From: Flemingiibacterium sp964603455
GTDB taxonomy: Bacteria; Bacillota; Clostridia; Oscillospirales; CAG-272
Reading direction: 5' to 3'
NCBI GenBank assembly: GCA_964603455.1
Contig: CAZRVL010000010.1
Location: forward strand, 1-53,019
Length of the DNA: 53,019 bases
Both the position numbers and the translations under genes were made by a program. Below the pieces are notes generated by a model that ran no database searches, was not told where the DNA came from, and was given only the letters and a program-made list of their open reading frames with translations. Each line of letters opens with the position of its first letter. The first letter of the stretch is position 1. Of the stretch, positions 25,154 to 34,162 are shown piece after piece.

Positions 25154-27034
25154 TCATTCAAGCTCAAATGCACCGGTGTAAAGCTGATAATATACACCCT
25201 TCTCGGCGATAAGCTTGTCGTGATTTCCGCGTTCGATTATTCTTCCGTGGTCGAGCACCATGATCACATTTGAATTCCGTACAGTCGAAAGTCTGTGTGC
25301 TATTACGAATACCGTGCGTCCTCCCATCAGCTTGTCCATTCCGCGCCCAACTATTTCCTCTGTTCTGGTGTCTATAGAAGATGTAGCTTCATCGAGTATC
25401 AGGCAGGGCGGATCTGCAACGGCTGCACGTGCTATCGCTATCAGCTGTCTTTGACCCTGCGAGAGGTTAGAACCGTTGTTTGTGAGCTCGGTATTGTAGC
25501 CATCCGGAAGACGTTCGATAAAGTCATCTGCGCCGGAAAGCTTAGCTGCTGCTTTGCATTCTTCATCCGTTGCATCGAGTCGTCCGTAACGAATGTTATC
25601 CATTACACTTCCGGTAAATAGGTTAGTGTCCTGCAAAACTATTCCGAGAGAACGGCGAAGATCGGATTTCTTTATCTTGTTGATGTTTATTCCGTCATAG
25701 CGTATCTTTCCGTCCGCTATGTCATAGAAACGGTTTATGAGGTTTGTTATGGTCGTCTTTCCTGCGCCTGTAGCTCCTACGAATGCGACCTTTTGACCCG
25801 GCTCGGCATAAACAGATACATCGTGAAGGACATTCTTGCCTTCCTCATATCCGAAATCGACCTCGGTGAGTCGGACATCGCCTTTAAGTTCGGTATAGGT
25901 CACAGAGCCGTCTGCGCTGTGCGGATGCTTCCATGCCCACTTTCCGGTGCGCTCGGAAGTTTCGGTTATGTTTCCGTTATCATCGATCTTTGCGTTGACG
26001 AGCGTGACATAGCCGTCATCCGTTTCGGGAGTTTCGTCCATGAGCGTGAATATTCTGTCAGCTCCGGCAAGACCCATTACGATCGAGTTTATCTGCTGAG
26101 ACAGTGTATTTACGCTTCCGGTGAACTGCTTTGTCATGTTGAGGTAGGGAACAAGTATCGATATGCTGAAATTGTTGATTCCAGAAAGCAGGAACAGACC
26201 GCCTACAGTTGCGATAATTACATAAAGAACATTACCGATATTCATTATTATCGGTCCGAGCATATTTGCATATGCGTTAGCTCGCATACTGTCGTTGAAC
26301 AGCTCATCGTTTATCTTGTCGAAATCAGCCTTGCTGTCGTTTTCATGACAGAATACCTTTACGACCTTCTGACCGTTCATTATTTCCTGAATGAAGCCTT
26401 CGGTCTTACCGATCGATTTCTGCTGGCGGATGAAGTATTTTGCCGAACCGCCGCCGACCTTCTTGGATACCAATATCATGACTGCAACACCGCACAGTAC
26501 CACGAGGGTCATCCATATGCTGTAATAGAGCATTATGCTGAGAACAGTTATGACTATAACACCGGACTGAAGGAACTGAGGGATAGCCTGAGAGACGAGC
26601 TGACGAAGAGTATCAATGTCGTTCGTATAGTAGCTCATTATGTCGCCGTGCTTGTGAGTGTCGAAATATTTTATCGGCAGATTCTGCATTCCGTCGAACA
26701 TCTTTGTTCTCATCTTTGACAAGAAGCCCTGAGTTATATATGCCATGAGCTGAGTGTAAAGTGTCAGCGCGATTATCGAGAGCACATAGAGTGCTATGAG
26801 TATTCCGACTGTTGATACTATCTCGGGTCTTGCAGTTTCCCAGTCACCTGTAGTGTACCACTTTTCGATGACTTCCAAGACCTTTTGTATGAATATTGCC
26901 GGGATGGAAGATACGGCAGCCGAGAATATTATACATACCGCAGTTACCGGTACAAGCACCGGATATGATTCGAACAGCAGCTTCAACACCCGCTTTAGAG
27001 TACCCGGACGAGCCTTTTTTCTATCAGTTTTCAT
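25154..27034 (-). CDS. Heterodimeric ABC exporter, subunit with canonical Walker B
   Basis: 626 residues: six transmembrane helices followed by a nucleotide-binding domain from about residue 375. Walker A is GATGAGKTT; the signature motif is the altered LSQGQRQ; Walker B is LILDEATSS with the catalytic Glu; the switch His is in VIAHRLS. An insertion of some 35 residues (VTLVNAKIDDNGNITE) precedes the ATPase domain. Together with the upstream gene, which shows the complementary pattern, it makes a heterodimer of the BmrCD/LmrCD/TM287-288 type with one working ATP site. The start at 27034 has GGAGG 8 bases before it and lies inside the end of the preceding gene (11-base overlap). Substrates are probably drugs, peptides or lipids. 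Confidence 0.9.
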   Translation of the reverse strand: MKTDRKKARPGTLKRVLKLLFESYPVLVPVTAVCIIFSAAVSSIPAIFIQKVLEVIEKWYTTGDWETARPEIVSTVGILIALYVLSIIALTLYTQLMAYITQGFLSKMRTKMFDGMQNLPIKYFDTHKHGDIMSYYTNDIDTLRQLVSQAIPQFLQSGVIVITVLSIMLYYSIWMTLVVLCGVAVMILVSKKVGGGSAKYFIRQQKSIGKTEGFIQEIMNGQKVVKVFCHENDSKADFDKINDELFNDSMRANAYANMLGPIIMNIGNVLYVIIATVGGLFLLSGINNFSISILVPYLNMTKQFTGSVNTLSQQINSIVMGLAGADRIFTLMDETPETDDGYVTLVNAKIDDNGNITETSERTGKWAWKHPHSADGSVTYTELKGDVRLTEVDFGYEEGKNVLHDVSVYAEPGQKVAFVGATGAGKTTITNLINRFYDIADGKIRYDGININKIKKSDLRRSLGIVLQDTNLFTGSVMDNIRYGRLDATDEECKAAAKLSGADDFIERLPDGYNTELTNNGSNLSQGQRQLIAIARAAVADPPCLILDEATSSIDTRTEEIVGRGMDKLMGGRTVFVIAHRLSTVRNSNVIMVLDHGRIIERGNHDKLIAEKGVYYQLYTGAFELE

Positions 27035-28766
27035 CAGCCTTGCCTCCTGTCTGCGATTCAAATACCTCGCGGTATATATCGCTCGATTTCATAAGCTCAT
27101 CGTGATTTCCGAGAGCTGCGATCTTTCCGCCGTCCATAACTACTATTAAGTCGGCATCCTGGACTGATGAAACACGCTGTGCTATTATGATCTTTGTAGT
27201 TTCGGGTATGAACTTTTTGAAGCCTTCACGTATGAACGAATCAGTTTTTGTATCGACTGCCGAGGTAGAGTCATCAAGGATGAGTATCTTCGGCTTTTTG
27301 AGCAGTGCGCGTGCTATGCACAGACGCTGCTTCTGTCCGCCGGACACGTTTGTTCCGCCCTGCTCGATATATGTATTGTATCCATCGGGGAAGGATTGAA
27401 CAAAATCATCTGCCTGAGCCAATTTGCAGGCTTCGATAAGCTCTTCGTCTGTAGCGTCTTTGTTTCCCCAACGCAGATTGTCAGCGATAGTTCCGGAAAA
27501 GAGCAGATTCTTCTGAAGAACCATAGCCACCGATTCACGTAGAGCTTCGAGGTCGTATTCGCGAACATCGCGTCCGCCGACCATGACACTTCCTTCGGTG
27601 ACATCATAAAGGCGCGGTATGAGTTGCACAAGAGAGGATTTTCCCGAACCGGTACCTCCGAGTATTCCGACAGTCATACCCGACTTTATATGCAGATCGA
27701 TGCTTGAGAGCGAGTATCTTTCTGCCTTGTCGGAATATTTGAAGGAAACTCCGTTGAAATCTATAGAGCCATCCTTTATGTCGTTTACGGCATTCTTGGG
27801 GCTTGTGAGCGATGGGGTTTCATCGAGTACCTCACAGATCCTTCGTGCGGATTCAGCCGACATGGTGAGCATGACATAGATCATCGAAAGCATCATGAGC
27901 GACATGAGTATCTGAACTCCGTAGGTTATCATAGCCGAGAGCTGACCGACATCTATCGTAGTTCCCTGATTTGAGATTATAAGCTTTGAGCCAACAAGGA
28001 GAATGAAAGCCATATTGAAGTATATGCAAAGCTGCATGAGCGGGTTGTTGCAGGCAACTATGCGCTCAGCCTTGGTGAAGTCTCTGCGAATACTGTCGGC
28101 GGCTTCACCGAACTTTTTCTTCTCATAATCTTCACGCGAGAAGCCCTTTACAACGCGCATTGCACGTACATTTTCTTCTATCGATTCATTGAGGCGGTCG
28201 TATTTCTTGAATACGCTCCTAAATGCCGGCATAGCCTTTTTAGCTACGAACAAAAGTCCGAAAATAAGTATCGGAACGACTACAACGAAAGATGTTGCGA
28301 GCGCACCGCCCATATAATACGCCATTATTATCGAGAAGATGAACATGAGCGGACTGCGTATAGCTGTTCTTATTATCATCATGAATGACATCTGGACGTT
28401 TGAAACGTCGGTCGTCATACGAGTGACCAGAGATGAAGACGAAAACTTATCAATATTTCCGAACGAATAGTCCTGTATGCGTTCGAACATATCGTGACGA
28501 AGGTTTTTTGCAAATCCTGCTGATGCCTTCGAACAAGTAAAAGCGGCAAGTCCTCCGCAGCAGAGCGACAGACATGCCATGATGATCAGCTTTATGCCGA
28601 TTCCGATTATTTCGGACATTTCAGCACCGTACTTTATCTCGTTTACCATATCAGCCGTGATAAACGGAATAAAGGTCTCGATCACCGCTTCGCCGACAAT
28701 GAATATGAGCGTCAGAATCGCCGGAGCTTTATACTCCCTGACGCAGGCGGCGAGTTTTTTTAACAT
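27024..28766 (-). CDS. Heterodimeric ABC exporter, subunit with degenerate ATP site
   Basis: 580 residues, six transmembrane helices then a nucleotide-binding domain from about 340. Walker A GGTGSGKSS and signature VSGGQKQR are canonical, but Walker B reads LILDDSTSA with Asp for the catalytic Glu, and the switch His is Gln (IIAQRVS). This is the classical asymmetric partner of heterodimeric exporters. AAAGGAAG precedes the ATG. It is the first gene of a minus-strand pair and is divergent from a second exporter pair beginning at 28990. Confidence 0.9.
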   Translation of the reverse strand: MLKKLAACVREYKAPAILTLIFIVGEAVIETFIPFITADMVNEIKYGAEMSEIIGIGIKLIIMACLSLCCGGLAAFTCSKASAGFAKNLRHDMFERIQDYSFGNIDKFSSSSLVTRMTTDVSNVQMSFMMIIRTAIRSPLMFIFSIIMAYYMGGALATSFVVVVPILIFGLLFVAKKAMPAFRSVFKKYDRLNESIEENVRAMRVVKGFSREDYEKKKFGEAADSIRRDFTKAERIVACNNPLMQLCIYFNMAFILLVGSKLIISNQGTTIDVGQLSAMITYGVQILMSLMMLSMIYVMLTMSAESARRICEVLDETPSLTSPKNAVNDIKDGSIDFNGVSFKYSDKAERYSLSSIDLHIKSGMTVGILGGTGSGKSSLVQLIPRLYDVTEGSVMVGGRDVREYDLEALRESVAMVLQKNLLFSGTIADNLRWGNKDATDEELIEACKLAQADDFVQSFPDGYNTYIEQGGTNVSGGQKQRLCIARALLKKPKILILDDSTSAVDTKTDSFIREGFKKFIPETTKIIIAQRVSSVQDADLIVVMDGGKIAALGNHDELMKSSDIYREVFESQTGGKADEN

Positions 28767-28799
28767 TTTATCAACTTCCTTTCTTTATTACGTTTAGAT

Positions 28800-28828
28800 A
28801 TTATACTACAGTTTTTTTACAATTGCAA
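28800..28828 (-). promoter_or_regulatory. Promoter of the first exporter pair
   Basis: Minus strand TTGCAA, 17 bases, TATAAT. Confidence 0.75.
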
Positions 28829-28853
28829 GAGGTTTAAATGATTTTTTTAAATT

Positions 28854-28880
28854 AGTTTACAAATGCGCAACAGGTAAACT
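28854..28880. promoter_or_regulatory. Inverted repeat between divergent exporter promoters
   Basis: AGTTTAC and GTAAACT, perfect 7-bp arms 13 bases apart, midway between the two -35 boxes. A good candidate for a shared operator; no regulator gene adjoins. Confidence 0.6.
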
Positions 28881-28916
28881 ATTTACTGTATAAATCAACT
28901 TTTTCTTCAATAACTA

Positions 28917-28945
28917 TTGATTTTTCGCGCTAACTGTGATATAAT
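28917..28945 (+). promoter_or_regulatory. Promoter of the second exporter pair
   Basis: TTGATT, 17 bases, TATAAT with TGA before the -10. Confidence 0.8.
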
Positions 28946-28989
28946 AAAAGGACTGCGCTTTTTAGATCATATTTTAAGGAGATGAAGGA

Positions 28990-30759
28990 ATGCTTTTCGG
29001 AAAATATTTAAATTCCTATTATAAAAAACACGCACCGGTTCTTGTGATCGGACTTTTGTCGTTGATACTTGTCGATTCATTGCAGCTCGTTATACCCGCG
29101 CTGTACAGGACAGTTGTAAACGGTCTTAACTACGGTGTTGTCGAAAAAGACGGCGCACAGGTCATATTCGATATGGAATATCTGCTTGACAATGTATGTC
29201 TTCCGATGATATTCGTGATCTTGGCTATGATGATCTGCCGTTTCACATGGAGAGTATGCTTTTTCGGCTCGGCAACAAAGGTCGAGACCGATCTGCGTGC
29301 GCGGATGTTCGCTCACTGCGAGACGCTTTCTCAGAGATTTTATCAGGAGAATAAGGTCGGAGAGCTTATGAGCCTTTTTACGAACGATCTTGAGACCGTT
29401 CAGGACTGCTTTGGCTCTGGAGTGATGATGTTCTTCGATGCGCTGTTTCTCGGTGTATTGGCATTTGTAAAAATGGCGAGAATGAATCTTTTGCTCACAT
29501 TGTTTTCAATGCTTCCGATGGTTCTCATGCTTTCATCCGGTGTAATAGTCGGAAAATACATGACAAAGAAATGGGATCATCGTCAGGAGGTCACGGCGAA
29601 ATTGTCCGACTTCGCTCAGGAGAATTTTTCGGGTATCGCCGTTGTCAAGGCATTCGTCAAGGAATATACAGAACTTTTGGCATTCAAGAAGCTCAACAAG
29701 CAGAATGAGGACGCGAACGTTGAATATGTCAGAGCCTCGACGCTGCTCAGAATAATCACGACATTGTTTGTCGAATCCGTAATATGCGTCATACTTGGCT
29801 ATGGCGGATGGCTCGTTCATGAGGGCGTTTTCAATGCCGGACAGTTGGTTGAGTTTATCGGTTATTTTAATGCGATAGTATGGCCTGTCATGGCTATATC
29901 CGAACTCATTGAAATGCGTTCACGCGGAAAGGCTTCACTCGAACGTATCTCAAAGCTCCTTGATGAATCGCCGGATGTTTCCGATAAGAATGTTGAAGAT
30001 GTCGATAGAATAAACGGAGATATAGAGTTTAAGGATTTGACATTCCGTTATCCCGGCGGAGAATATGATGTTTTGAACGATATATCCTTTAAAATAAATG
30101 CCGGAGAGAATGTCGGTATAATAGGCGGAACCGGATCGGGAAAGACAACGCTTGTGGATCTCTTGCTCAGAACATACAATGTTCCGGACGGTACGGTATT
30201 TATAGACGGCAAAGATATAAACAGGATACCGATAGAAACTGTCAGAAAATATGCCGCATATGTCCCACAGGACAATTTCCTTTTCTCCGATACCATAGCT
30301 AACAATATCGCATTTGCTTCCGATACCGATTCTGCGGAGCTTATAGAGAATGCCGCGAAGCTTTCGGACGTACACGACAATATAATCGATTTTTCGCATA
30401 AGTACGATACTGTTTTGGGTGAGCGCGGAGTTACGGTCTCGGGCGGTCAGAAGCAGAGGATCTCGATAGCACGTGCGCTGATGAAGGATGCTTCGATACT
30501 CATACTTGACGATTCAGTCTCTGCGGTCGATGTCAAGACCGAGAAGGTTATACTTGAAAATCTGAGAAATACTCGAAAGGGCAAGACTACCATACTCATA
30601 GCCCACCGTGTCACCACTGTCGAGCAGATGGACAAGATCATATACATAAACGACGGAAAGATAACCGCAGTCGGAACTCATGCCGAGCTTGTCGCAAATT
30701 GCAAAGCGTATGCCGATATGGTCAAGCTTCAGGAACTCAAGAAGGAGGCAGACGAATGA
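28990..30759 (+). CDS. Heterodimeric ABC exporter, subunit with degenerate ATP site
   Basis: 589 residues, six transmembrane helices and a nucleotide-binding domain. Walker A is GGTGSGKTT, signature VSGGQKQR, and Walker B LILDDSVSA again with Asp for Glu; unlike the divergent relative at 27024-28766 it keeps the switch His (LIAHRVT). It pairs with the next gene, whose start it overlaps by four bases (ATGA). AAGGAG is followed by AAGGA just before the ATG. The similar architecture of the two divergent pairs suggests an old duplication, but the sequences are well diverged, so their substrates may differ. Confidence 0.9.
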   Translation: MLFGKYLNSYYKKHAPVLVIGLLSLILVDSLQLVIPALYRTVVNGLNYGVVEKDGAQVIFDMEYLLDNVCLPMIFVILAMMICRFTWRVCFFGSATKVETDLRARMFAHCETLSQRFYQENKVGELMSLFTNDLETVQDCFGSGVMMFFDALFLGVLAFVKMARMNLLLTLFSMLPMVLMLSSGVIVGKYMTKKWDHRQEVTAKLSDFAQENFSGIAVVKAFVKEYTELLAFKKLNKQNEDANVEYVRASTLLRIITTLFVESVICVILGYGGWLVHEGVFNAGQLVEFIGYFNAIVWPVMAISELIEMRSRGKASLERISKLLDESPDVSDKNVEDVDRINGDIEFKDLTFRYPGGEYDVLNDISFKINAGENVGIIGGTGSGKTTLVDLLLRTYNVPDGTVFIDGKDINRIPIETVRKYAAYVPQDNFLFSDTIANNIAFASDTDSAELIENAAKLSDVHDNIIDFSHKYDTVLGERGVTVSGGQKQRISIARALMKDASILILDDSVSAVDVKTEKVILENLRNTRKGKTTILIAHRVTTVEQMDKIIYINDGKITAVGTHAELVANCKAYADMVKLQELKKEADE

Positions 30760-32624
30760 GAGAATTTTACCCGCTCCTTATAGTCGGCGGATTTATAGGG
30801 ATCATTTCTATAGTCGTTCTTATAGCCTATCTGTCGATAAAGGATAAGAAGGAGGCTATCGGCTTTGACAGGCATATGAAGGATTCAGAGCTTGCCAAAA
30901 GACTTTTAAAATATGCAAAGCCGTATGCAGGCAGCTTTGTTTTGATAATCCTCATCATGCTCGTATCGGTCGCATACGATGTAATATCGCCTATGATAAT
31001 CGGACGCATAGAGAATATGATAAAGGAAGACTTCCCGATGTCACGTCTTTTTGCGATGGTCGGAGTCTATGCGTCTATACTTATCATTTCGATGATATGT
31101 ACATATGTTCAGGCGATATTTTTACAAAAGACCGGTCAGAGGATAATCTCGGACATCAGACAAGATCTTTTCAGTCATATCGAATCGCTGTCGCACGCGC
31201 AGCTCAATGCGACTCCGGTCGGAAAATTAGTCACCCGTGTCACGAACGACACATATTCGCTGGCATTTTTGTTTACGAATATCCTTGTTAATCTTGTTAA
31301 GAATGTATTTGTCATAGTCGGTGTTTTGGCGGCGATGCTCTGCTTAAACTATCAGCTTACACTTATGGTGCTTTGCTTTGTGCCGTTCATCGTGTTGTTT
31401 ACCGTGATATTTAGAAAATTCTCGCGTAAGGTATACCGCAAGGTCAAGGATTCGACCACCGATATAAATACTTTCCTTTCGGAAAATCTTTCGGGAATGA
31501 AGGTCATACAGATATTCAACCGCGAGGACCGCAAATATAATGAGTTCTTTAAAAAGAACTCTAAGCTCGGAAACGCAAAGCGTGAGCAGATACTTGTATT
31601 CGGACTTTTCAGACCGCTCGTCTATACTCTTTATGTAAGCTCGATATTATGCCTTTTATATCTGTCGGGCAGAGGCTATATAAAAGATCTGAGCTTTGCC
31701 GGACAGGTCATAGATTCCGGTGTACTGGTATCGTTTTATATGTACATTTCGAAGTTCTTCAACCCGATACAGAGCCTTGCCGAACAGTTCAATATGCTCC
31801 AGTCGGCATTCGCTTCGGCTGAAAAGATATTTACTGTATTCGACATAGAGCCGGATGTAGTTGATGAGCCAGATGCTGTTGAACTTGATCATATCGAGGG
31901 CAGAATAGAATTTAAGGATGTATGGTTCAGATATACCGAGGACGAATGGGTGCTCAAGGGAGTCAGCTTCAAAGTAGAACCGAATCAAACAGTCGCATTC
32001 GTTGGCTCTACCGGTTCGGGAAAAACCACTATACTTTCGCTAATATGCCGAAATTACGATATTCAAAAGGGACAGATACTCATCGACGGCATAGACATCA
32101 AAAAGATAAAAATATCGTCCCTCAGACGGCATTTCGGTCAGATGCTCCAGGATGTTTTCCTGTTTTCGGATACGATACGCCAGAATATTCTTTTGCGCAA
32201 GGATGACGTGAGCGACAGCGAGGTCATGGAGGTTTGTCGATATGTCAATGCCGACAAATTTATCGGACGGCTTTCAAAGGGACTCGATGAGGAGGTCATG
32301 GAGCGCGGTGCGAATTTCTCTGCCGGACAAAGACAGCTTTTGTCCTTTGCGAGAACTCTTATACACCGTCCCGATGTTATGATACTCGATGAGGCTACGG
32401 CTAATATAGATACCGAGACCGAGATACTCATTCAGGATTCGCTTGAAAAGCTGATGAAAAACGGAACTATGCTGATAGTAGCTCACAGACTATCCACGAT
32501 ACGCAATGCCGACAAGATAATATTCCTTTCGCACGGCGAGATAAAGGAGGAGGGTAGTCACGAGGAGCTTTTGAAGCTCAAGGGACGCTATCATTCGCTT
32601 TATATGCTCCAGCAGCTCAAGTGA
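30756..32624 (+). CDS. Heterodimeric ABC exporter, subunit with canonical Walker B
   Basis: 622 residues. An extra N-terminal hydrophobic helix (YPLLIVGGFIGIISIVVLIA) comes before the usual six, then a linker with SELAKRLLKYAKPY and the ATPase domain. Walker A GSTGSGKTT, altered signature FSAGQRQ, Walker B MILDEATAN with Glu, and switch His in IVAHRLS. These complement the degenerate partner upstream. The start at 30756 has GGAGG 7 bases before it and overlaps the preceding stop, so the pair is translationally coupled. No clear terminator follows before the trkA promoter. Confidence 0.9.
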   Translation: MREFYPLLIVGGFIGIISIVVLIAYLSIKDKKEAIGFDRHMKDSELAKRLLKYAKPYAGSFVLIILIMLVSVAYDVISPMIIGRIENMIKEDFPMSRLFAMVGVYASILIISMICTYVQAIFLQKTGQRIISDIRQDLFSHIESLSHAQLNATPVGKLVTRVTNDTYSLAFLFTNILVNLVKNVFVIVGVLAAMLCLNYQLTLMVLCFVPFIVLFTVIFRKFSRKVYRKVKDSTTDINTFLSENLSGMKVIQIFNREDRKYNEFFKKNSKLGNAKREQILVFGLFRPLVYTLYVSSILCLLYLSGRGYIKDLSFAGQVIDSGVLVSFYMYISKFFNPIQSLAEQFNMLQSAFASAEKIFTVFDIEPDVVDEPDAVELDHIEGRIEFKDVWFRYTEDEWVLKGVSFKVEPNQTVAFVGSTGSGKTTILSLICRNYDIQKGQILIDGIDIKKIKISSLRRHFGQMLQDVFLFSDTIRQNILLRKDDVSDSEVMEVCRYVNADKFIGRLSKGLDEEVMERGANFSAGQRQLLSFARTLIHRPDVMILDEATANIDTETEILIQDSLEKLMKNGTMLIVAHRLSTIRNADKIIFLSHGEIKEEGSHEELLKLKGRYHSLYMLQQLK

Positions 32625-32657
32625 ATTGTATAAATATTGTAAAATTTTGTTTGTATC

Positions 32658-32686
32658 TTGAATTTTCTTCGTTAAGGTGATATAAT
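32658..32686 (+). promoter_or_regulatory. Promoter of trkA-trkH
   Basis: TTGAAT, 17 bases, TATAAT with TGA before the -10. The leader to the trkA ATG is about 105 bases with a small hairpin (TATCC/GGATA); I see no match to the c-di-AMP riboswitch that often controls potassium genes. Confidence 0.78.
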
Positions 32687-32797
32687 AGACTTGTTGGATT
32701 ATCCTTCGGATATGTCGATAAAATGGCATTGAAGTCGGGTCATTCGGCAGGTCTGATATTTTTATAGAGCTTTAAATTTTCATATCAGGAGTAATAT

Positions 32798-34159
32798 ATG
32801 CACATAATAATAGCCGGATGCGGCAAGGTGGGCGAGCTGCTCACATCATATATTTCAAAGGAGGGGCATGATGTGGTCGTTATAGACATCGACCCCGAAA
32901 TAATAAACGACACGATAAACGAATACGATGTTATGGGAGTTGTCGGAAACTGTGCAGGCAACAATGTCCTTGTTGAGGCAGGAGCGGTCGGCGCAGATCT
33001 GATAATAGCCGTCACCGCATCTGACGAGCTGAATATCATATGCTGCATGGTCGCAAAGAAGCTCGGAGCGCGTCATGCTATAGCGCGAGTCAGAAACCCT
33101 GATTATTCTGAGCAGATGACCTTTATGCGCGGAGAATTCGGACTTTCCATGGCGGTAAATCCCGAATACGATGCGGCAGCCGAGATACTTAGAATAATAC
33201 AGTTCCCCGCCGCGATAAAGATCGACACATTTGCGAAGGGAAGAGTTGATCTTGCCGAAATGAGCATAGATGAAGGTCATCCGCTTTGCGGAAAAAGGAT
33301 ATCTGAGCTTTCGGCAGCCTATAAGGTGAATATACTTGTATGTGCGGTAAGGCGCGGAGACGATGTGACGATCCCTTCGGGAGATTTTGTGCTTGAAGCA
33401 GGCGATATGATACATATAACTGCCTCGCATACCGAGCTTGTGAGATTTTGGAGAGGACTTGGCATAGAGTCTAAGCCGATAAAGAACGTCATGATAATCG
33501 GCGGCGGAAAGATCGCGTTTTTCCTTGCAAGGATGCTGGCTGATGTCGGAATAAAGGTGAAGATAGTCGAATCCGACCGTGAACGCGCCGAGCAGCTTTC
33601 AGAACAGCTTGAAAATGTAATGATAATAAACGGCGATGGCACGGACGGAGATATTTTGGTAGAGGAAGGTATAGATGATGTCGATGCCTCCGTGTCGCTT
33701 ACAGGTATTGATGAGGAAAATATAATCATTTCACTCTTTTCCATGACTCGAAGGGTCGAAAAGGTGATAACCAAGATCAATCATCTGAATGCTATGAAGA
33801 TGCTTTCATCTATCGGTCTTGACTGCATAGTTTCACCCAAAAATATTTCGGCGAACAATATACTCCGCTATCTGCGCGGTCTCGGAAATACTGACGGAAG
33901 CTCTGTCCAGACACTCTATAAGATAGTTGACGGAAAGGCTGAAGCGCTCGAATTTATCGCCTCGGAGAATTTCGCCTCTCTCGGTGTGCCGATAAAAGAT
34001 ATGAAGCTCAAAAAAAATCTGCTGCTTGCCTGCATAATCCGTCAGAATAAATTGATATATCCGCACGGTGCTGATACCATCGAAGCAGGGGACAGCGTGA
34101 TAGTTGTCACAAAGAGCAGTGATGATGCACTTGAAGACCTTGCCGATATACTGGAGTGA
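32798..34159 (+). CDS. trkA: Trk potassium uptake system, NAD-binding regulatory protein TrkA
   Basis: 453 residues, cytosolic. Two tandem RCK units: the first Rossmann fold starts with MHIIIAGCGKVGELL, the second with NVMIIGGGKIAFFLA near residue 232; each is followed by a C-terminal RCK subdomain (ISELSAAYKVNILVCAVRRG and IKDMKLKKNLLLACIIRQ). The ring gates the TrkH channel in response to nucleotides, and often to c-di-AMP in Firmicutes. AGGAG lies 7 bases before the ATG. trkH follows three bases after the stop, so they form one operon. Confidence 0.95.
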   Translation: MHIIIAGCGKVGELLTSYISKEGHDVVVIDIDPEIINDTINEYDVMGVVGNCAGNNVLVEAGAVGADLIIAVTASDELNIICCMVAKKLGARHAIARVRNPDYSEQMTFMRGEFGLSMAVNPEYDAAAEILRIIQFPAAIKIDTFAKGRVDLAEMSIDEGHPLCGKRISELSAAYKVNILVCAVRRGDDVTIPSGDFVLEAGDMIHITASHTELVRFWRGLGIESKPIKNVMIIGGGKIAFFLARMLADVGIKVKIVESDRERAEQLSEQLENVMIINGDGTDGDILVEEGIDDVDASVSLTGIDEENIIISLFSMTRRVEKVITKINHLNAMKMLSSIGLDCIVSPKNISANNILRYLRGLGNTDGSSVQTLYKIVDGKAEALEFIASENFASLGVPIKDMKLKKNLLLACIIRQNKLIYPHGADTIEAGDSVIVVTKSSDDALEDLADILE

Positions 34160-34162
34160 GCC

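Noticed and set aside
25793..26719. 308-codon open frame on the plus strand opposite the ABC exporter gene
   Set aside because: It lies wholly antisense to a gene with complete ABC transporter motifs, and its own translation has no recognisable family features; it is a codon-bias shadow.
32687..32797. c-di-AMP riboswitch before trkA
   Set aside because: The leader is only about 105 bases, shows one small hairpin and none of the conserved elements I would expect.
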